From an uncultured Bacteroidales bacterium (lineage in GTDB: Bacteria > Bacteroidota > Bacteroidia > Bacteroidales > CAIXZF01), in contig CAIXZF010000028.1 of NCBI GenBank assembly GCA_903923925.1, positions 1 to 60,927 of the forward strand: 60,927 bases of DNA. Direction: 5' to 3'. Shown one piece after another: positions 8,894 to 18,076 of this stretch (within the stretch, counting starts at the first letter, position 1; each line of letters begins with the position of its first letter). A program made the position numbers and the translations under genes. Below the pieces are notes generated by a model. The model saw only the letters and a list, made by a program, of their open reading frames with translations, was not told where the DNA came from and ran no database searches.

Positions 8894-11407
8894 TTACATT
8901 CCATTCAGAGAAACAAACCGCAGTTTTGGAATATTCAAATTCGTATTGTTTTTATATAACCTGATTTTATAGGTTATGCCGGGAATCAAATCAAAATAAT
9001 TATCATCAGCTGTGGTGTGATCGGATTCTGAATAAATGAAGATATTTTTTACCAGTGTTTCTGCTTTGAGCTTTAGAAATTGAATTCCATTTTCCTGTGT
9101 AACTGATTGTGTGAATTTAGCTTCCGGCAAATTAAGATCTTTTGGCAATGCAAAGTAATGCCCGGCATTATAGGAAATGTTTTCTGAACCCTGTAGTTCG
9201 GCATACAGCATAACATCTTCCGGCTTATATCCTTTCAATAACTGGCTTCTGCTGATTTCGAAGACTTTAACACTTTCGTTTTTCAGGCTTAGTTCCGGAA
9301 TGCTCTGTTGCCAGAGTTCTTTTCCAAAGAAATCGATCAACTTAAGCTTGAGTTTCCTCTGATGAGCTTTTATTTCATCGCTCACTACCCACACTTCTAT
9401 ATTTTCTTTGTTTTCATAAATGGAAATCAGAACAGGAGCATAGCATTTTTTTACCGTGTATTGCAAGGCTTTCGGACGGTTGTAATAATCTGATGATGAC
9501 CAGGATATTACTGGCCAACAATCGTTTAGCTGCCAATACAGACTTCCCATACAGCGGGGCATGGAACGGCGCTGGGCTTCAATAGCCCGACCAATGCCTC
9601 CGGCCTGAAGGATCTGACTTACATACGCATAGTTAAAAAGGTTCCCGGGGATAGTGTACTCCCGTTCCATGTAAGTATTGATGGTTTCATATCCGGTAGG
9701 GTGCTTCTGATGTGCTTTTAAAACCGTGGAATTGAGCCTTCTGTCATCAGCAGTGGTGAAGCTGCCGATTGTACTTAAATTCGGGAATCCCTGGAAGCCA
9801 TATTCGCTCATGAAACGACCAACTTTCTTTTCGTAGGTTTCAAAAGGTTCCATTCCCCACCAAACACCCCAGTAATGTGAATCGCCCTGAGTCAGACTTT
9901 CTTTGCGCCCCCAGCCAACAGATGGTGAGGATGGCCAGTAAAAACGCTGAGGATCGTTGTCTTTGACTGCATTGGGTAAAATCTCATGAAAGATTTTTAT
10001 GTAATCACCCCAGATTTTGGCTGAATCGGTTTTCGAGTATGAATATTGCTTCTGCCAGCCCCAATTGTGCCAACCTTCGTCAATTTCGTTGTTGCCGCAC
10101 CAAAGTGCAATGCAAGGATGATTCTGCAGTCGCTGCACATTGCAGCGGGCTTCCTGTTTAACATTATTCAGAAAGGCGGTATCGCCGGGATACATCGCAC
10201 AGGCGAACATAAAATCCTGCCAGACAAGTATGCCTTTTTTATCACAGAGGTCGTAGAAAACATCATCTTCATAATTCCCCCCTCCCCAGACCCTGAGCAT
10301 ATTCATGTTTGAATTAACTGCAATTGTAAGGAGGCTGTCGTATTTTTGTTTTGTAACTCTGGGCATAAAATTGTCGGGTGGAATATAATTGGCACCTTTC
10401 ATGTAAACGGGAATCCCATTCAACTTTACAAAAAAACTCTTGCCAATTGAGTCTGCCTCCTGAATAATTTCAACGGAGCGAACACCAAAATGTGTTTCCT
10501 TACGGTCGGTAAGATGGCCGTCTTTAAGCAGACTTGCATAGAGGGTATACAAATAGGCTTCACCAAGTCCGTTGCACCACCATAGCTTCGGTTTTTTGAT
10601 CTCGAAGTCGAGGCGAAAGCTCGATAAACCGTGACTAAGCTCCACTTCGGAACTTTTGCCGAAGGTATTTTCGGAATTTCCTGCCAGCTGCAAGGTGTAT
10701 TTCCCTTCAACAATTGTGTTGAGATGGAATATGCAAGTAATCTTTACGTTGTCCTTTTCTGCTTTTTGCTGGAGTATACTTACATGATCGATAACTGCAT
10801 CATCGTAGGAGCGCAGAATCACTGGCCTCCATATTCCTGTTGTAACATATCGGGGACCCCAGTCCCAGCCATATTGATACTGAGCTTTACGCGAAAATAT
10901 TTTTTCATCGCCGGGTAGGGTATAGGCAAGCTTCTTTTGCCAGATTTTACCAATTGTTACTGGATTGTTAAAGCTGATAACCAATGTGTTGCCAGTCTGC
11001 TTCAGAAATGGTTTCACATCCACAGTCCATTCTCTGAACATGTTGTTCGCCACCATAATCAGCTTGTCGTTCAGATAGATATTCGCATAGGTGTCGAGAC
11101 CTTTGAAAACAAGCTCTGTGTGGCTTCTGGAAGTGAGGTTTTTAGGGCAGTCGAAGGTACATTTGTATTCCCAGTCCTTAGTTTCTATCCACTGCAATGC
11201 AGCCTCATTGTTTCCAAAGAATGGATCCTCGATGCGTTTATTTTCAAGAAGATCGGTATGAACAGTTCCAGGTACTCTGGCAGGATACCAGGTTTCGCCT
11301 TTTTGTCGGAACTTCCAGTTAATGTTTAAAAGAAGGCTGTCGGGAACTGCTGTAAATGCTTCAAAAGAAGCTATCCAAAATACAATAAGTATAAGGAAAC
11401 GATTCAT
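8894..11407 (-). CDS. Glycoside hydrolase family 2 beta-mannosidase
   Basis: 837 residues with an N-terminal signal peptide (MNRFLILIVFWIASFEAFTA), so it is probably periplasmic. Family 2 architecture: sugar-binding jelly roll, Ig-like domain, then TIM barrel. The acid/base Glu is in WCGNNEIDEGWHNW (E441) and the likely nucleophile in FMSEYGFQGFPN (E535). The motif GANYIPPDNFMPRV and the LYWQLNDCWPVISW stretch are typical of beta-mannosidases. It would release terminal beta-mannose from mannans or N-glycan cores. It is the last strongly coupled gene of the gcvP operon: its ATG overlaps the cutC stop codon by 4 nt. Confidence 0.93.
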   Translation of the reverse strand: MNRFLILIVFWIASFEAFTAVPDSLLLNINWKFRQKGETWYPARVPGTVHTDLLENKRIEDPFFGNNEAALQWIETKDWEYKCTFDCPKNLTSRSHTELVFKGLDTYANIYLNDKLIMVANNMFREWTVDVKPFLKQTGNTLVISFNNPVTIGKIWQKKLAYTLPGDEKIFSRKAQYQYGWDWGPRYVTTGIWRPVILRSYDDAVIDHVSILQQKAEKDNVKITCIFHLNTIVEGKYTLQLAGNSENTFGKSSEVELSHGLSSFRLDFEIKKPKLWWCNGLGEAYLYTLYASLLKDGHLTDRKETHFGVRSVEIIQEADSIGKSFFVKLNGIPVYMKGANYIPPDNFMPRVTKQKYDSLLTIAVNSNMNMLRVWGGGNYEDDVFYDLCDKKGILVWQDFMFACAMYPGDTAFLNNVKQEARCNVQRLQNHPCIALWCGNNEIDEGWHNWGWQKQYSYSKTDSAKIWGDYIKIFHEILPNAVKDNDPQRFYWPSSPSVGWGRKESLTQGDSHYWGVWWGMEPFETYEKKVGRFMSEYGFQGFPNLSTIGSFTTADDRRLNSTVLKAHQKHPTGYETINTYMEREYTIPGNLFNYAYVSQILQAGGIGRAIEAQRRSMPRCMGSLYWQLNDCWPVISWSSSDYYNRPKALQYTVKKCYAPVLISIYENKENIEVWVVSDEIKAHQRKLKLKLIDFFGKELWQQSIPELSLKNESVKVFEISRSQLLKGYKPEDVMLYAELQGSENISYNAGHYFALPKDLNLPEAKFTQSVTQENGIQFLKLKAETLVKNIFIYSESDHTTADDNYFDLIPGITYKIRLYKNNTNLNIPKLRFVSLNGM

Positions 11408-12168
11408 AAATCCGGATTTTGAACGAAGGTGTCGAGCAGGTCGCGGATAAGTTTTACCTTCTCAAGAGAAGTAGCATAGAACTGGTAATCGTCTTTAGGA
11501 TCGTTTGCAAGGCGGGTATGCGGATGCCTGAATTGCATTGCAGACTGATACCATTCTCCTGCCGACATATGGACTTCCTTTGCCAAAGTTGCCCGCAGTA
11601 TAAGATGCAGATTCTCTGCATTAATTCCTGATCCAGGCATAATCTTTATTCTGTCTGCTGCCTGTGCAACAAGTTTATGTATAAGCAATGCACCATCAGG
11701 AACTTGTGTTGATTGTCCAGAAGTAAGCAGACGATCAAAACCGAGTTCGATAATGTCTTCAAGCGCTTGAATTGGATCATTGCACATGTCGAAAGCACGG
11801 TGGAAAGTAACCGACATTGGCCTTGCGAGTTCAACTAACTGCCGGCAACGATCTTTGTCAATACTGCCATCTTCATTCAGGATGCCGAGTACTACACCAT
11901 TCAATTCTAACTCCTTACACGCATTTATGTCCATTTTCATGGTGGCAAATTCGCTGTCGTTATAGAGAAAGTCACCTGGCCGGGGACGAATCAGCACATG
12001 AATTGGAATATACATGAATTTTCTGGCCAGCGAAAGCGTGCCAAAACCCGGAGTTGTGCCTCCTGCATTGAGATTTTCACAAAGTTCAATCCTGTCGGCA
12101 CCACCAAGTTGAGCTGTTAATGCAGAAGTGAGGGAATTGGCACAGATTTCGAGGATGAGTTTCTCCAT
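11404..12168 (-). CDS. cutC: CutC-family (copper homeostasis) protein
   Basis: 254 residues, the usual family length, TIM-barrel type, cytoplasmic. Recognised from LEICANSLTSALTAQLGGAD, RIELCENLNAGGTTPG, HVLIRPRPGDFLYND and GFDRLLTSGQS. The family name comes from E. coli copper tolerance, but a direct role in copper handling is disputed. Here it sits between a ROK sugar kinase (4-bp gap) and a beta-mannosidase (4-nt overlap), so a role in sugar metabolism is as likely as metal homeostasis. This is inference from context only. Confidence 0.88.
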   Translation of the reverse strand: MEKLILEICANSLTSALTAQLGGADRIELCENLNAGGTTPGFGTLSLARKFMYIPIHVLIRPRPGDFLYNDSEFATMKMDINACKELELNGVVLGILNEDGSIDKDRCRQLVELARPMSVTFHRAFDMCNDPIQALEDIIELGFDRLLTSGQSTQVPDGALLIHKLVAQAADRIKIMPGSGINAENLHLILRATLAKEVHMSAGEWYQSAMQFRHPHTRLANDPKDDYQFYATSLEKVKLIRDLLDTFVQNPDL

Positions 12169-12172
12169 GATT

Positions 12173-13132
12173 TTAATTGTCTAAATCCCAGATCAGGGAA
12201 GCTGCACCAAGCACGGCTGCATCACTTTCGGGTAGTTGCGATGGAATGATCTGAACTTTGTTGCTGTAAATTTTCAGCATACTTTCTTCCATGTATCGTT
12301 TAGTTGGCTCGAAAATAAATTCGGCAGCTTTTGCAAGTCCACCGAAGAGAATAATAGCCTGCGGACTAGTATATGCCACGCTATCAGCAAGTTTAAGTCC
12401 TAAAATCTGACAGGTAAAGTCAAATGCATCCACTGCCAGCTGATCACCTTCTTTCGCTGCATCATAGATTTTTTTTGAGGTAAGTTCTTTTGTCGGGATT
12501 CCTCTTAAGGAGCTTACTGTTTCACTTTCTTCCAGGAATTGGATAACTGTACGCGTAATTCCAGTTGCCGAAACATAAGTTTCCAGGCAGCCCTGCCGGC
12601 CGCAGCCACATAAGCGGCCATGCGAATCAACAATTGTATGGCCTAGTTCTCCTGCAAATCCATCGTGTCCGTAAACTATTTTTCCGTTCACAACAATTCC
12701 GCTGCCAAGGCCGGTTCCAAGGGTTATCACTATGAAATCCTTCATTCCGCGGGCTGCACCATAGATCATTTCTCCCGAAGCTGCTGCATTGGCATCATTG
12801 GTAAGAATAACAGGGATATTGAAATACGATTTAACCATATCTGCAAGTGGAATAATTCCAGTCCAGCGCAGATTCGGAGCAAATTCGATGGTTCCTTTGT
12901 AAAAATTTCCATTCGGGGCACCAATGCCAATACCTTTTATAATACAGTCGGGATCGATGGATTGAATGCCAATGCTGATGTGATCTGATAATTCTTTGAC
13001 GAATTTGTCGGCTTCGGCATATTCATCCGTACGGATACTGTCGCGGAAAATGATATTTCCGGCTTCATCGGCGAAACCAATAACAGTATTGGTTCCTCCG
13101 ATGTCTATTCCGATTGCTATTTCTTTGTTCAT
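12173..13132 (-). CDS. ROK-family sugar kinase (glucokinase-like)
   Basis: 319 residues. The N-terminal phosphate loop IGIDIGGTNTVIGF, the glycine-rich VITLGTGLGSGIVVNGKIV and the zinc-binding ROK signature CGCGRQGCLETYVSATGI (about 172-190) are intact, so it should be an active ATP-dependent kinase of glucose, mannose or an N-acylhexosamine. Exact substrate cannot be read from sequence. Its ATG overlaps the gcvP stop by 4 nt. With the mannosidase two genes downstream, phosphorylation of released mannose or glucose is a reasonable guess. Confidence 0.9.
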   Translation of the reverse strand: MNKEIAIGIDIGGTNTVIGFADEAGNIIFRDSIRTDEYAEADKFVKELSDHISIGIQSIDPDCIIKGIGIGAPNGNFYKGTIEFAPNLRWTGIIPLADMVKSYFNIPVILTNDANAAASGEMIYGAARGMKDFIVITLGTGLGSGIVVNGKIVYGHDGFAGELGHTIVDSHGRLCGCGRQGCLETYVSATGITRTVIQFLEESETVSSLRGIPTKELTSKKIYDAAKEGDQLAVDAFDFTCQILGLKLADSVAYTSPQAIILFGGLAKAAEFIFEPTKRYMEESMLKIYSNKVQIIPSQLPESDAAVLGAASLIWDLDN

Positions 13133-16008
13133 TTATAATCTGATATTGGTAAACAAGTACAAACTAAATTTCTGTCGCCATAGGCATCATCAATGCGTGT
13201 TACCGTAGGCCAGTATTTATCATCCTTGCAGAATTCTGTTGGGAAGGCAGCTTTTTCACGGGAATAAGGGAAGTCCCAGGTATCAGAAGCCACCATAAGA
13301 TAAGTGTGAGGCGATTTCTTGAGGAGGTTGTTTTCTTTGTCAGCTTTTGACTGTTCAATTTCTGCAATTTCTTCACGAATTGCAATCATTGCTTCAACAA
13401 AGCGGTTAAGCTCGCAAAGCGGTTCACTTTCGGTAGGCTCAACCATAAGCGTACCATGAACGGGGAAAGCAACCGTAGGGGCGTGGAAACCGTAATCCAT
13501 AAGGCGTTTGGCGATATCAATTGCCAGCACATTAGCGCTATGATGGAAAGCATTGCAGTCGAGGATCATTTCGTGCGCAACACGACCATTCTTACCGACA
13601 TATAGTATCGGATAATATTCTTCCAGGCAGGTTTTCAAATAGTTGGCATTAAGAATAGCGTACCTGGTGGCTTCAACAAGGCCTCTGCCACCGAGTAATT
13701 TTATATAGGCATACGATATAGGAAGAACGAAAGCACTGCCATATGGAGCTGATGAAACAGCAGAGATTCCGTTTTCTCCGCCAGTTTTTACAACGCTATG
13801 AGATGGCAGGAATTCAGCAAGATGTTTAGCAACGCCAATCGGACCAACACCAGGGCCACCGCCTCCATGAGGTATCGCAAAGGTTTTGTGGAGGTTCAGG
13901 TGGCAAACATCTGCGCCAATAACACCAGGATTTGTAAGTCCAACCTGGGCATTCATGTTGGCACCATCCATGTATACCTGACCGCCGAATTCATGAATAA
14001 TACTTACAACTTCCAGAATTCCTTCCTCGAAAACACCATGTGTAGAGGGATAGGTAACCATAAGAGCTGCAAGATTATCTTTATTCGCTTCGGCTTTAGC
14101 GCGAAGGTCGGCAAGATCGATATTCCCCATATCATCGCACTTCACTACAATAACATTCATCCCGGCAAGTACGGAGCTGGCGGGGTTTGTTCCATGTGCC
14201 GAGGAAGGAATAAGGCAAACATTGCGGTGTCCTTCACCACGGCTAATGTGCCATGCCCGGATCACCATAAGTCCTGCATATTCACCAGCTGCGCCTGAAT
14301 TTGGCTGGAAGGAAACAGCCGAAAAACCGGTAATTTCGGCAAGGTCTTTCTCTAGTTCTTTAATAAGTAAATGATAACCTGCAGCCTGATCTTTTGGTAC
14401 AAAAGGATGTATTGCTCCGAATTCCGGCCAGCTTAGGTGGAAAAGTTCAACTGCAGCATTCAGTTTCAATGTGCATGAACCCAGAGGGATCATTGAACGT
14501 GTAAGGGATAAGTCTTTTATTTCCAGTTTTTTGATATACCTCATCATTTCGGTTTCCGAGTGGCAGGTATTAAAAACGGGATGACTTAGAAAATCGCTTG
14601 TACGGCTGAGCTGCGATGGTATTGTTGTTATCAGCTCACACTCAGAGGGTACACATACAAATTCATTAAATTGTTTCCCGGCAGCAGAAGCAAATATATT
14701 TAAGATAGTATTGATATCTGAAAGTGTAGTGGTTTCATCGATGCTTAAGCCAATGTGATTAGCATCGGCATAACGGAAATTCATCTGATTTTCGATTGCC
14801 ATTTTCCGGATGCTTTCTACGGAAACACTATCTGGTATTTCAAGGTAAACTGTGTCAAAGAAATATGGGTTTAGCTGGCTATAACCATATTTCTGAATTT
14901 CCTGAGAAAGCACGCCTGCCAGTATATTTATATGTCGGGCAATTTTGGTGATTCCGGATTTTCCATGATAAGCTGCATACATTCCTGCCATGCTGGCCAG
15001 AAGTGCCTGAGCTGTGCAGATATTCGAGGTAGCTCGTTCGCGCTTGATATGCTGCTCGCGGGTTTGAAGTGCCATCCGGAGTGCCCTGCGGCCCTGCCCA
15101 TCAACAGAAACACCGATAATTCTGCCAGGAATAGCTCTCTTGTAAACCTCAGTAGTAGCAAAGAAAGCAGCATGCGGACCACCAAATCCCATTGGAATTC
15201 CAAAACGCTGAGTGGTGCCAAAACATACATCTGCTCCCCATTCTCCCGGAGGAGTGAGCAGTGAAAGACTCATAATATCTGCTGCAACAGCAATTGGGAT
15301 ACCTAAATCATGAAGCTTTTTTGTGAAACCGCTATAGTCGTTAATGTTGCCTTTATAATTCGGATATTGAACCATTCCCCCAAAGAAAGTAGCATCAAGT
15401 ATCACCTCTTTCGAGCATTCAATAACCAGCTCAATTCCAAGTGGAGCCGCGCGGGTTTTCAATACATCTATGGTTTGGGCAAATAATGCGGTAGAAACAA
15501 AAAAGCGATTGGCGTTTTTCTTTTGCTGTTCGCGTGAGCGGTTGTTGTAGAACATAACCATTGCTTCAGCAGCTGCAGTTGCCTCGTCGAGAAGTGAAGC
15601 ATTTGCAATAGGAAGAGCAGTAAGATCGGATACTACAGTCTGAAAGTTCAATAAGGCTTCCAGCCTTCCCTGGCTGATTTCAGCCTGATAGGGAGTGTAG
15701 GATGTATACCAGCCCGGATTTTCGAGAATATTTCTCTGAATTACCCCAGGTGTAATTGTATTGTAATATCCCTGCCCGATAAAAGATTTGAAGATTTTAT
15801 TCTGTGATGCAATTGCTTTCAGGTGATTTACCATTTCAAACTCATTCATTCCACGACCAATCTTTAAAGGCTCGGCTTTTCTGATAGAAGCAGGTACAGT
15901 CTGGTTGATGAGTTCATCGAGTGTTGATGCTCCTATTTTCTTGAGCATCAATTCAGTATCTTCCGGCCCCGGGCCGTTGTGCCTTGAAATAAAATTATCG
16001 TTAATCAT
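13129..16008 (-). CDS. gcvP: Glycine dehydrogenase (decarboxylating), P protein
   Basis: 959 residues, the full-length fused P protein of the glycine cleavage system. It begins ISRHNGPGPEDTELMLKKIG, as usual for GcvP. The PLP lysine lies in CHLNLHKTFAIPHGGGGPG (K708), followed by the glycine-rich stretch and GVGPIGVAKHL. It decarboxylates glycine and passes the aminomethyl group to lipoyl-GcvH. The other gcv genes are not nearby. It is first in a four-gene minus-strand operon; a TAnnTTTG element lies about 45 bp upstream. No glycine riboswitch was seen in the 120-bp leader. Confidence 0.96.
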   Translation of the reverse strand: MINDNFISRHNGPGPEDTELMLKKIGASTLDELINQTVPASIRKAEPLKIGRGMNEFEMVNHLKAIASQNKIFKSFIGQGYYNTITPGVIQRNILENPGWYTSYTPYQAEISQGRLEALLNFQTVVSDLTALPIANASLLDEATAAAEAMVMFYNNRSREQQKKNANRFFVSTALFAQTIDVLKTRAAPLGIELVIECSKEVILDATFFGGMVQYPNYKGNINDYSGFTKKLHDLGIPIAVAADIMSLSLLTPPGEWGADVCFGTTQRFGIPMGFGGPHAAFFATTEVYKRAIPGRIIGVSVDGQGRRALRMALQTREQHIKRERATSNICTAQALLASMAGMYAAYHGKSGITKIARHINILAGVLSQEIQKYGYSQLNPYFFDTVYLEIPDSVSVESIRKMAIENQMNFRYADANHIGLSIDETTTLSDINTILNIFASAAGKQFNEFVCVPSECELITTIPSQLSRTSDFLSHPVFNTCHSETEMMRYIKKLEIKDLSLTRSMIPLGSCTLKLNAAVELFHLSWPEFGAIHPFVPKDQAAGYHLLIKELEKDLAEITGFSAVSFQPNSGAAGEYAGLMVIRAWHISRGEGHRNVCLIPSSAHGTNPASSVLAGMNVIVVKCDDMGNIDLADLRAKAEANKDNLAALMVTYPSTHGVFEEGILEVVSIIHEFGGQVYMDGANMNAQVGLTNPGVIGADVCHLNLHKTFAIPHGGGGPGVGPIGVAKHLAEFLPSHSVVKTGGENGISAVSSAPYGSAFVLPISYAYIKLLGGRGLVEATRYAILNANYLKTCLEEYYPILYVGKNGRVAHEMILDCNAFHHSANVLAIDIAKRLMDYGFHAPTVAFPVHGTLMVEPTESEPLCELNRFVEAMIAIREEIAEIEQSKADKENNLLKKSPHTYLMVASDTWDFPYSREKAAFPTEFCKDDKYWPTVTRIDDAYGDRNLVCTCLPISDYK

Positions 16009-16052
16009 CTTTGTGGATTTAAGTTTTGATCTGATTGTAAAATTAGTGACTG

Positions 16053-16060
16053 CAAAGATA
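16053..16060 (-). promoter_or_regulatory. Bacteroidota -7 element for the gcvP operon
   Basis: Reverse complement reads TATCTTTG, matching TAnnTTTG, 45 bp upstream of the gcvP start. A -33 TTG is not obvious. Confidence 0.5.
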
Positions 16061-16128
16061 AAGATATCCGAAATTCCTGATTATTTTTGAGCTTATCTGG
16101 AATGGTTTTATTTTAATGAAGAAAAAAA

Positions 16129-16773
16129 GTGGATTTAAATACCTTTAAGTGGCTGGTTAGGTGTAAATCAGGGATATTTGCTGTGATACTGATTCTGTTT
16201 TTTCAGGAGAATCTTGTAGCTCAGGACAGCATTTATTTTCTCAATGGAGAACAATATACAGGAAAAATAGTGGAAGATCTTGGTGATTACTATAAAATTG
16301 AGCTTCCAGTCAGAAATGGCAGAAAAATAAAAGTATTCATGCTTGATAAGGAATTGATTTATAAAGTCAGACGTTTGGACTCAACTATAGTGATTTACGC
16401 TCCTGATTCAGCTAATCCCAACGACCTTACTGTGAGTGAGATGGACTTGTATATCAAGGGAGAGCAACTTGCCACAAAAATGTATCGCCCCTGGATTTCA
16501 CCTGCTTCTGCTTTTTTGACTGGAGTGTCTGGTGCCTATCTTGGTTTCTGGGGCTTTACGCTTCCAGCTGTTCATTTGGGAATTCAAAGCTTGTATAGTC
16601 CTGGTTTCCGTGAAAAAGACAGCGGGAAACCATTAATAACTTCCGATTCTGCTTTTGTGATGGGGTATCGCGACTCAGCCAGAAAAGTAAGAAACAGGCG
16701 CATGGCAAAATGCGCAGTTGCCGGCTTATTAACCGGTTGGGCCATTAAAATACTTATTACCGGCTTAAATTAA
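16129..16773 (+). CDS. Exported hypothetical protein, possible start-region frameshift
   Basis: 214 residues from GTG 16129. A hydrophobic segment (SGIFAVILILFFQENLVAQ) looks like a signal peptide with cleavage after Ala-Gln. It is followed by DSIYFLNGEQYTGKIVED, a pattern common in small exported Bacteroidota proteins, and by a glycine-rich hydrophobic stretch in the C-terminal half (GVSGAYLGFWGF). Function unknown. An ATG at 16116 with MKKK-like coding leads into a run of seven A; removing one A would join it to this frame, giving a better signal peptide start. Confidence 0.7.
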   Translation: MDLNTFKWLVRCKSGIFAVILILFFQENLVAQDSIYFLNGEQYTGKIVEDLGDYYKIELPVRNGRKIKVFMLDKELIYKVRRLDSTIVIYAPDSANPNDLTVSEMDLYIKGEQLATKMYRPWISPASAFLTGVSGAYLGFWGFTLPAVHLGIQSLYSPGFREKDSGKPLITSDSAFVMGYRDSARKVRNRRMAKCAVAGLLTGWAIKILITGLN

Positions 16774-16783
16774 GAATTTAGTG

Positions 16784-17305
16784 CTATTTCAGACGTTTAA
16801 ACTCTCCCAGTTTCCCTTCAGTAATTTTTTTGTTCAGCTCGTCAATAATATTGGAATACTGGTATTTAGTACCGCAATTGTACATTTCCAATAGAGGATC
16901 TGAATCGATAAGCAGAGGAAGGAAATCATTAGGAGAGGGGGTGATTTTAAGTTTACTGTAACTTTCATATGTAAATTGAGTGAAAGCACAATTTGGCCCT
17001 ATTCCCCTGTTGTCAAGCAGATAGCCATTGGCAAGGTGTGCTGGAACAGCAAGTTCATTGTTAAAGTAAATATCTTTAATGTCTGGATAATTAACAACTG
17101 TTTTCTTGTCATCACTCAACATTATTGGTATGTTCGTAGTATAGTCTTTTTTCGTTTTATAGATAATTACCGGCGGTCCGGCACTCATTCTGCTTTGTGT
17201 TGGTGCAGGAGTTGACTGTTGTGTGACTGCAACTTTTTTGTTGCAGGAAGCGATGCCGATAATGAGAATTAACAGAAGGGACTGAAAAATAGGTTTGTTA
17301 TTCAT
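16784..17305 (-). CDS. Predicted lipoprotein of unknown function
   Basis: 173 residues. The N-terminus has a lipoprotein signal (SLLLILIIGIASC, lipobox Cys at about 21) followed by a short Thr/Ser/Pro-rich linker, so it is probably membrane-anchored after SPII cleavage. The globular part contains GPNCAFTQFTYESYSKLK and DPLLEMYNCGTKYQYSN and matches nothing I recognise. It is convergent with the preceding gene (10-bp gap). Confidence 0.75.
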   Translation of the reverse strand: MNNKPIFQSLLLILIIGIASCNKKVAVTQQSTPAPTQSRMSAGPPVIIYKTKKDYTTNIPIMLSDDKKTVVNYPDIKDIYFNNELAVPAHLANGYLLDNRGIGPNCAFTQFTYESYSKLKITPSPNDFLPLLIDSDPLLEMYNCGTKYQYSNIIDELNKKITEGKLGEFKRLK

Positions 17306-17443
17306 TTTATTTGATTGTCAAGATTTTAGATTCTGTTTAAGTTTTTATGGCAGTGCAAGTTCAGCTAAAAAGTACAATGGCACAAATATTGTTAAAAATC
17401 GTTAAAGTATCAAACGTTTTAGGGGCATAGCTGTTATTATATT

Positions 17444-17451
17444 TAATTTTG
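17444..17451 (+). promoter_or_regulatory. Bacteroidota -7 element for the DUF1573 gene at 17506
   Basis: TAATTTTG fits TAnnTTTG and lies 55 bp before the ATG. The surrounding 200-bp divergent intergenic region holds no other recognisable element. Confidence 0.5.
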
Positions 17452-17505
17452 ACTGTCATAAAACGTAGAAACTAATCACGGAATAATAAATTTAATTTTT
17501 GAGAA

Positions 17506-17988
17506 ATGAAAAAAGTAATCTTTTCAATGGCATTTCTGGTTTTCGCCTTTATGGGTGCAATAGCTCAGACTACAACGCCAGTAACACCAGCTCCTGCTCC
17601 AAATCCTCAGGCGGATAATCCAAATGCTCCTGAGATTAAGTTTGCTAAGTTGGTTCATGATTATGGTACAATCCAGAAAGAAGCCGATGGAAATTGCGAA
17701 TTTGAATTTCAGAATACTGGTAAAGAGCCTTTGGTTCTTTCAGATGTAAGGTCATCATGCGGTTGTACTGTTCCACAATGGACCCGCGAGCCAATCCTTC
17801 CAAACAAAAAAGGTGTTATCAAAGTTCATTATGATACCAAACGTGTTGGACAGATAAACAAAACTATTACCGTTTTATCAAATGGTAAAACATCTTCTGT
17901 AGTACTTCGTATTCAAGGAAATGTACTTGACAACAGTACTGGCGCTACTCCTGAAAAACCAACAGGTACTGCTCCGGTAGCAAAATAA
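17506..17988 (+). CDS. DUF1573 exported protein (single domain)
   Basis: 160 residues. Signal peptide MKKVIFSMAFLVFAFMGAIAQ, then a Pro/Thr/Ala linker, then one DUF1573 domain (about 45-145) with FAKLVHDYGTIQKEADG and the family hallmark SSCGCTVP (C85, C87). DUF1573 has an Ig/ASH-like fold and is very common in exported Bacteroidota proteins, but its role is not established. A strong terminator follows. It is the simplest of three DUF1573 proteins in this window. Confidence 0.9.
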   Translation: MKKVIFSMAFLVFAFMGAIAQTTTPVTPAPAPNPQADNPNAPEIKFAKLVHDYGTIQKEADGNCEFEFQNTGKEPLVLSDVRSSCGCTVPQWTREPILPNKKGVIKVHYDTKRVGQINKTITVLSNGKTSSVVLRIQGNVLDNSTGATPEKPTGTAPVAK

Positions 17989-18022
17989 GTTTGAACATAT
18001 TCAAAATTTTTTATGAATTTTG

Positions 18023-18053
18023 CCCGGTAAGATCTTCTTACCGGGTTTTTTTT
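18023..18053 (+). terminator. Rho-independent terminator after the DUF1573 gene
   Basis: Stem CCCGGTAAGA (18023-18032) pairs with TCTTACCGGG (18036-18045), with a 3-nt loop, followed by eight T. The stem is perfect over 10 bp. Confidence 0.92.
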
Positions 18054-18076
18054 ATTATACTCTAAATCAACTTATT

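Noticed and set aside
18020-18076. N-terminal extension of the aminotransferase from TTG 18020
   Set aside because: It translates the terminator hairpin of the preceding gene; the family start is at ATG 18077.
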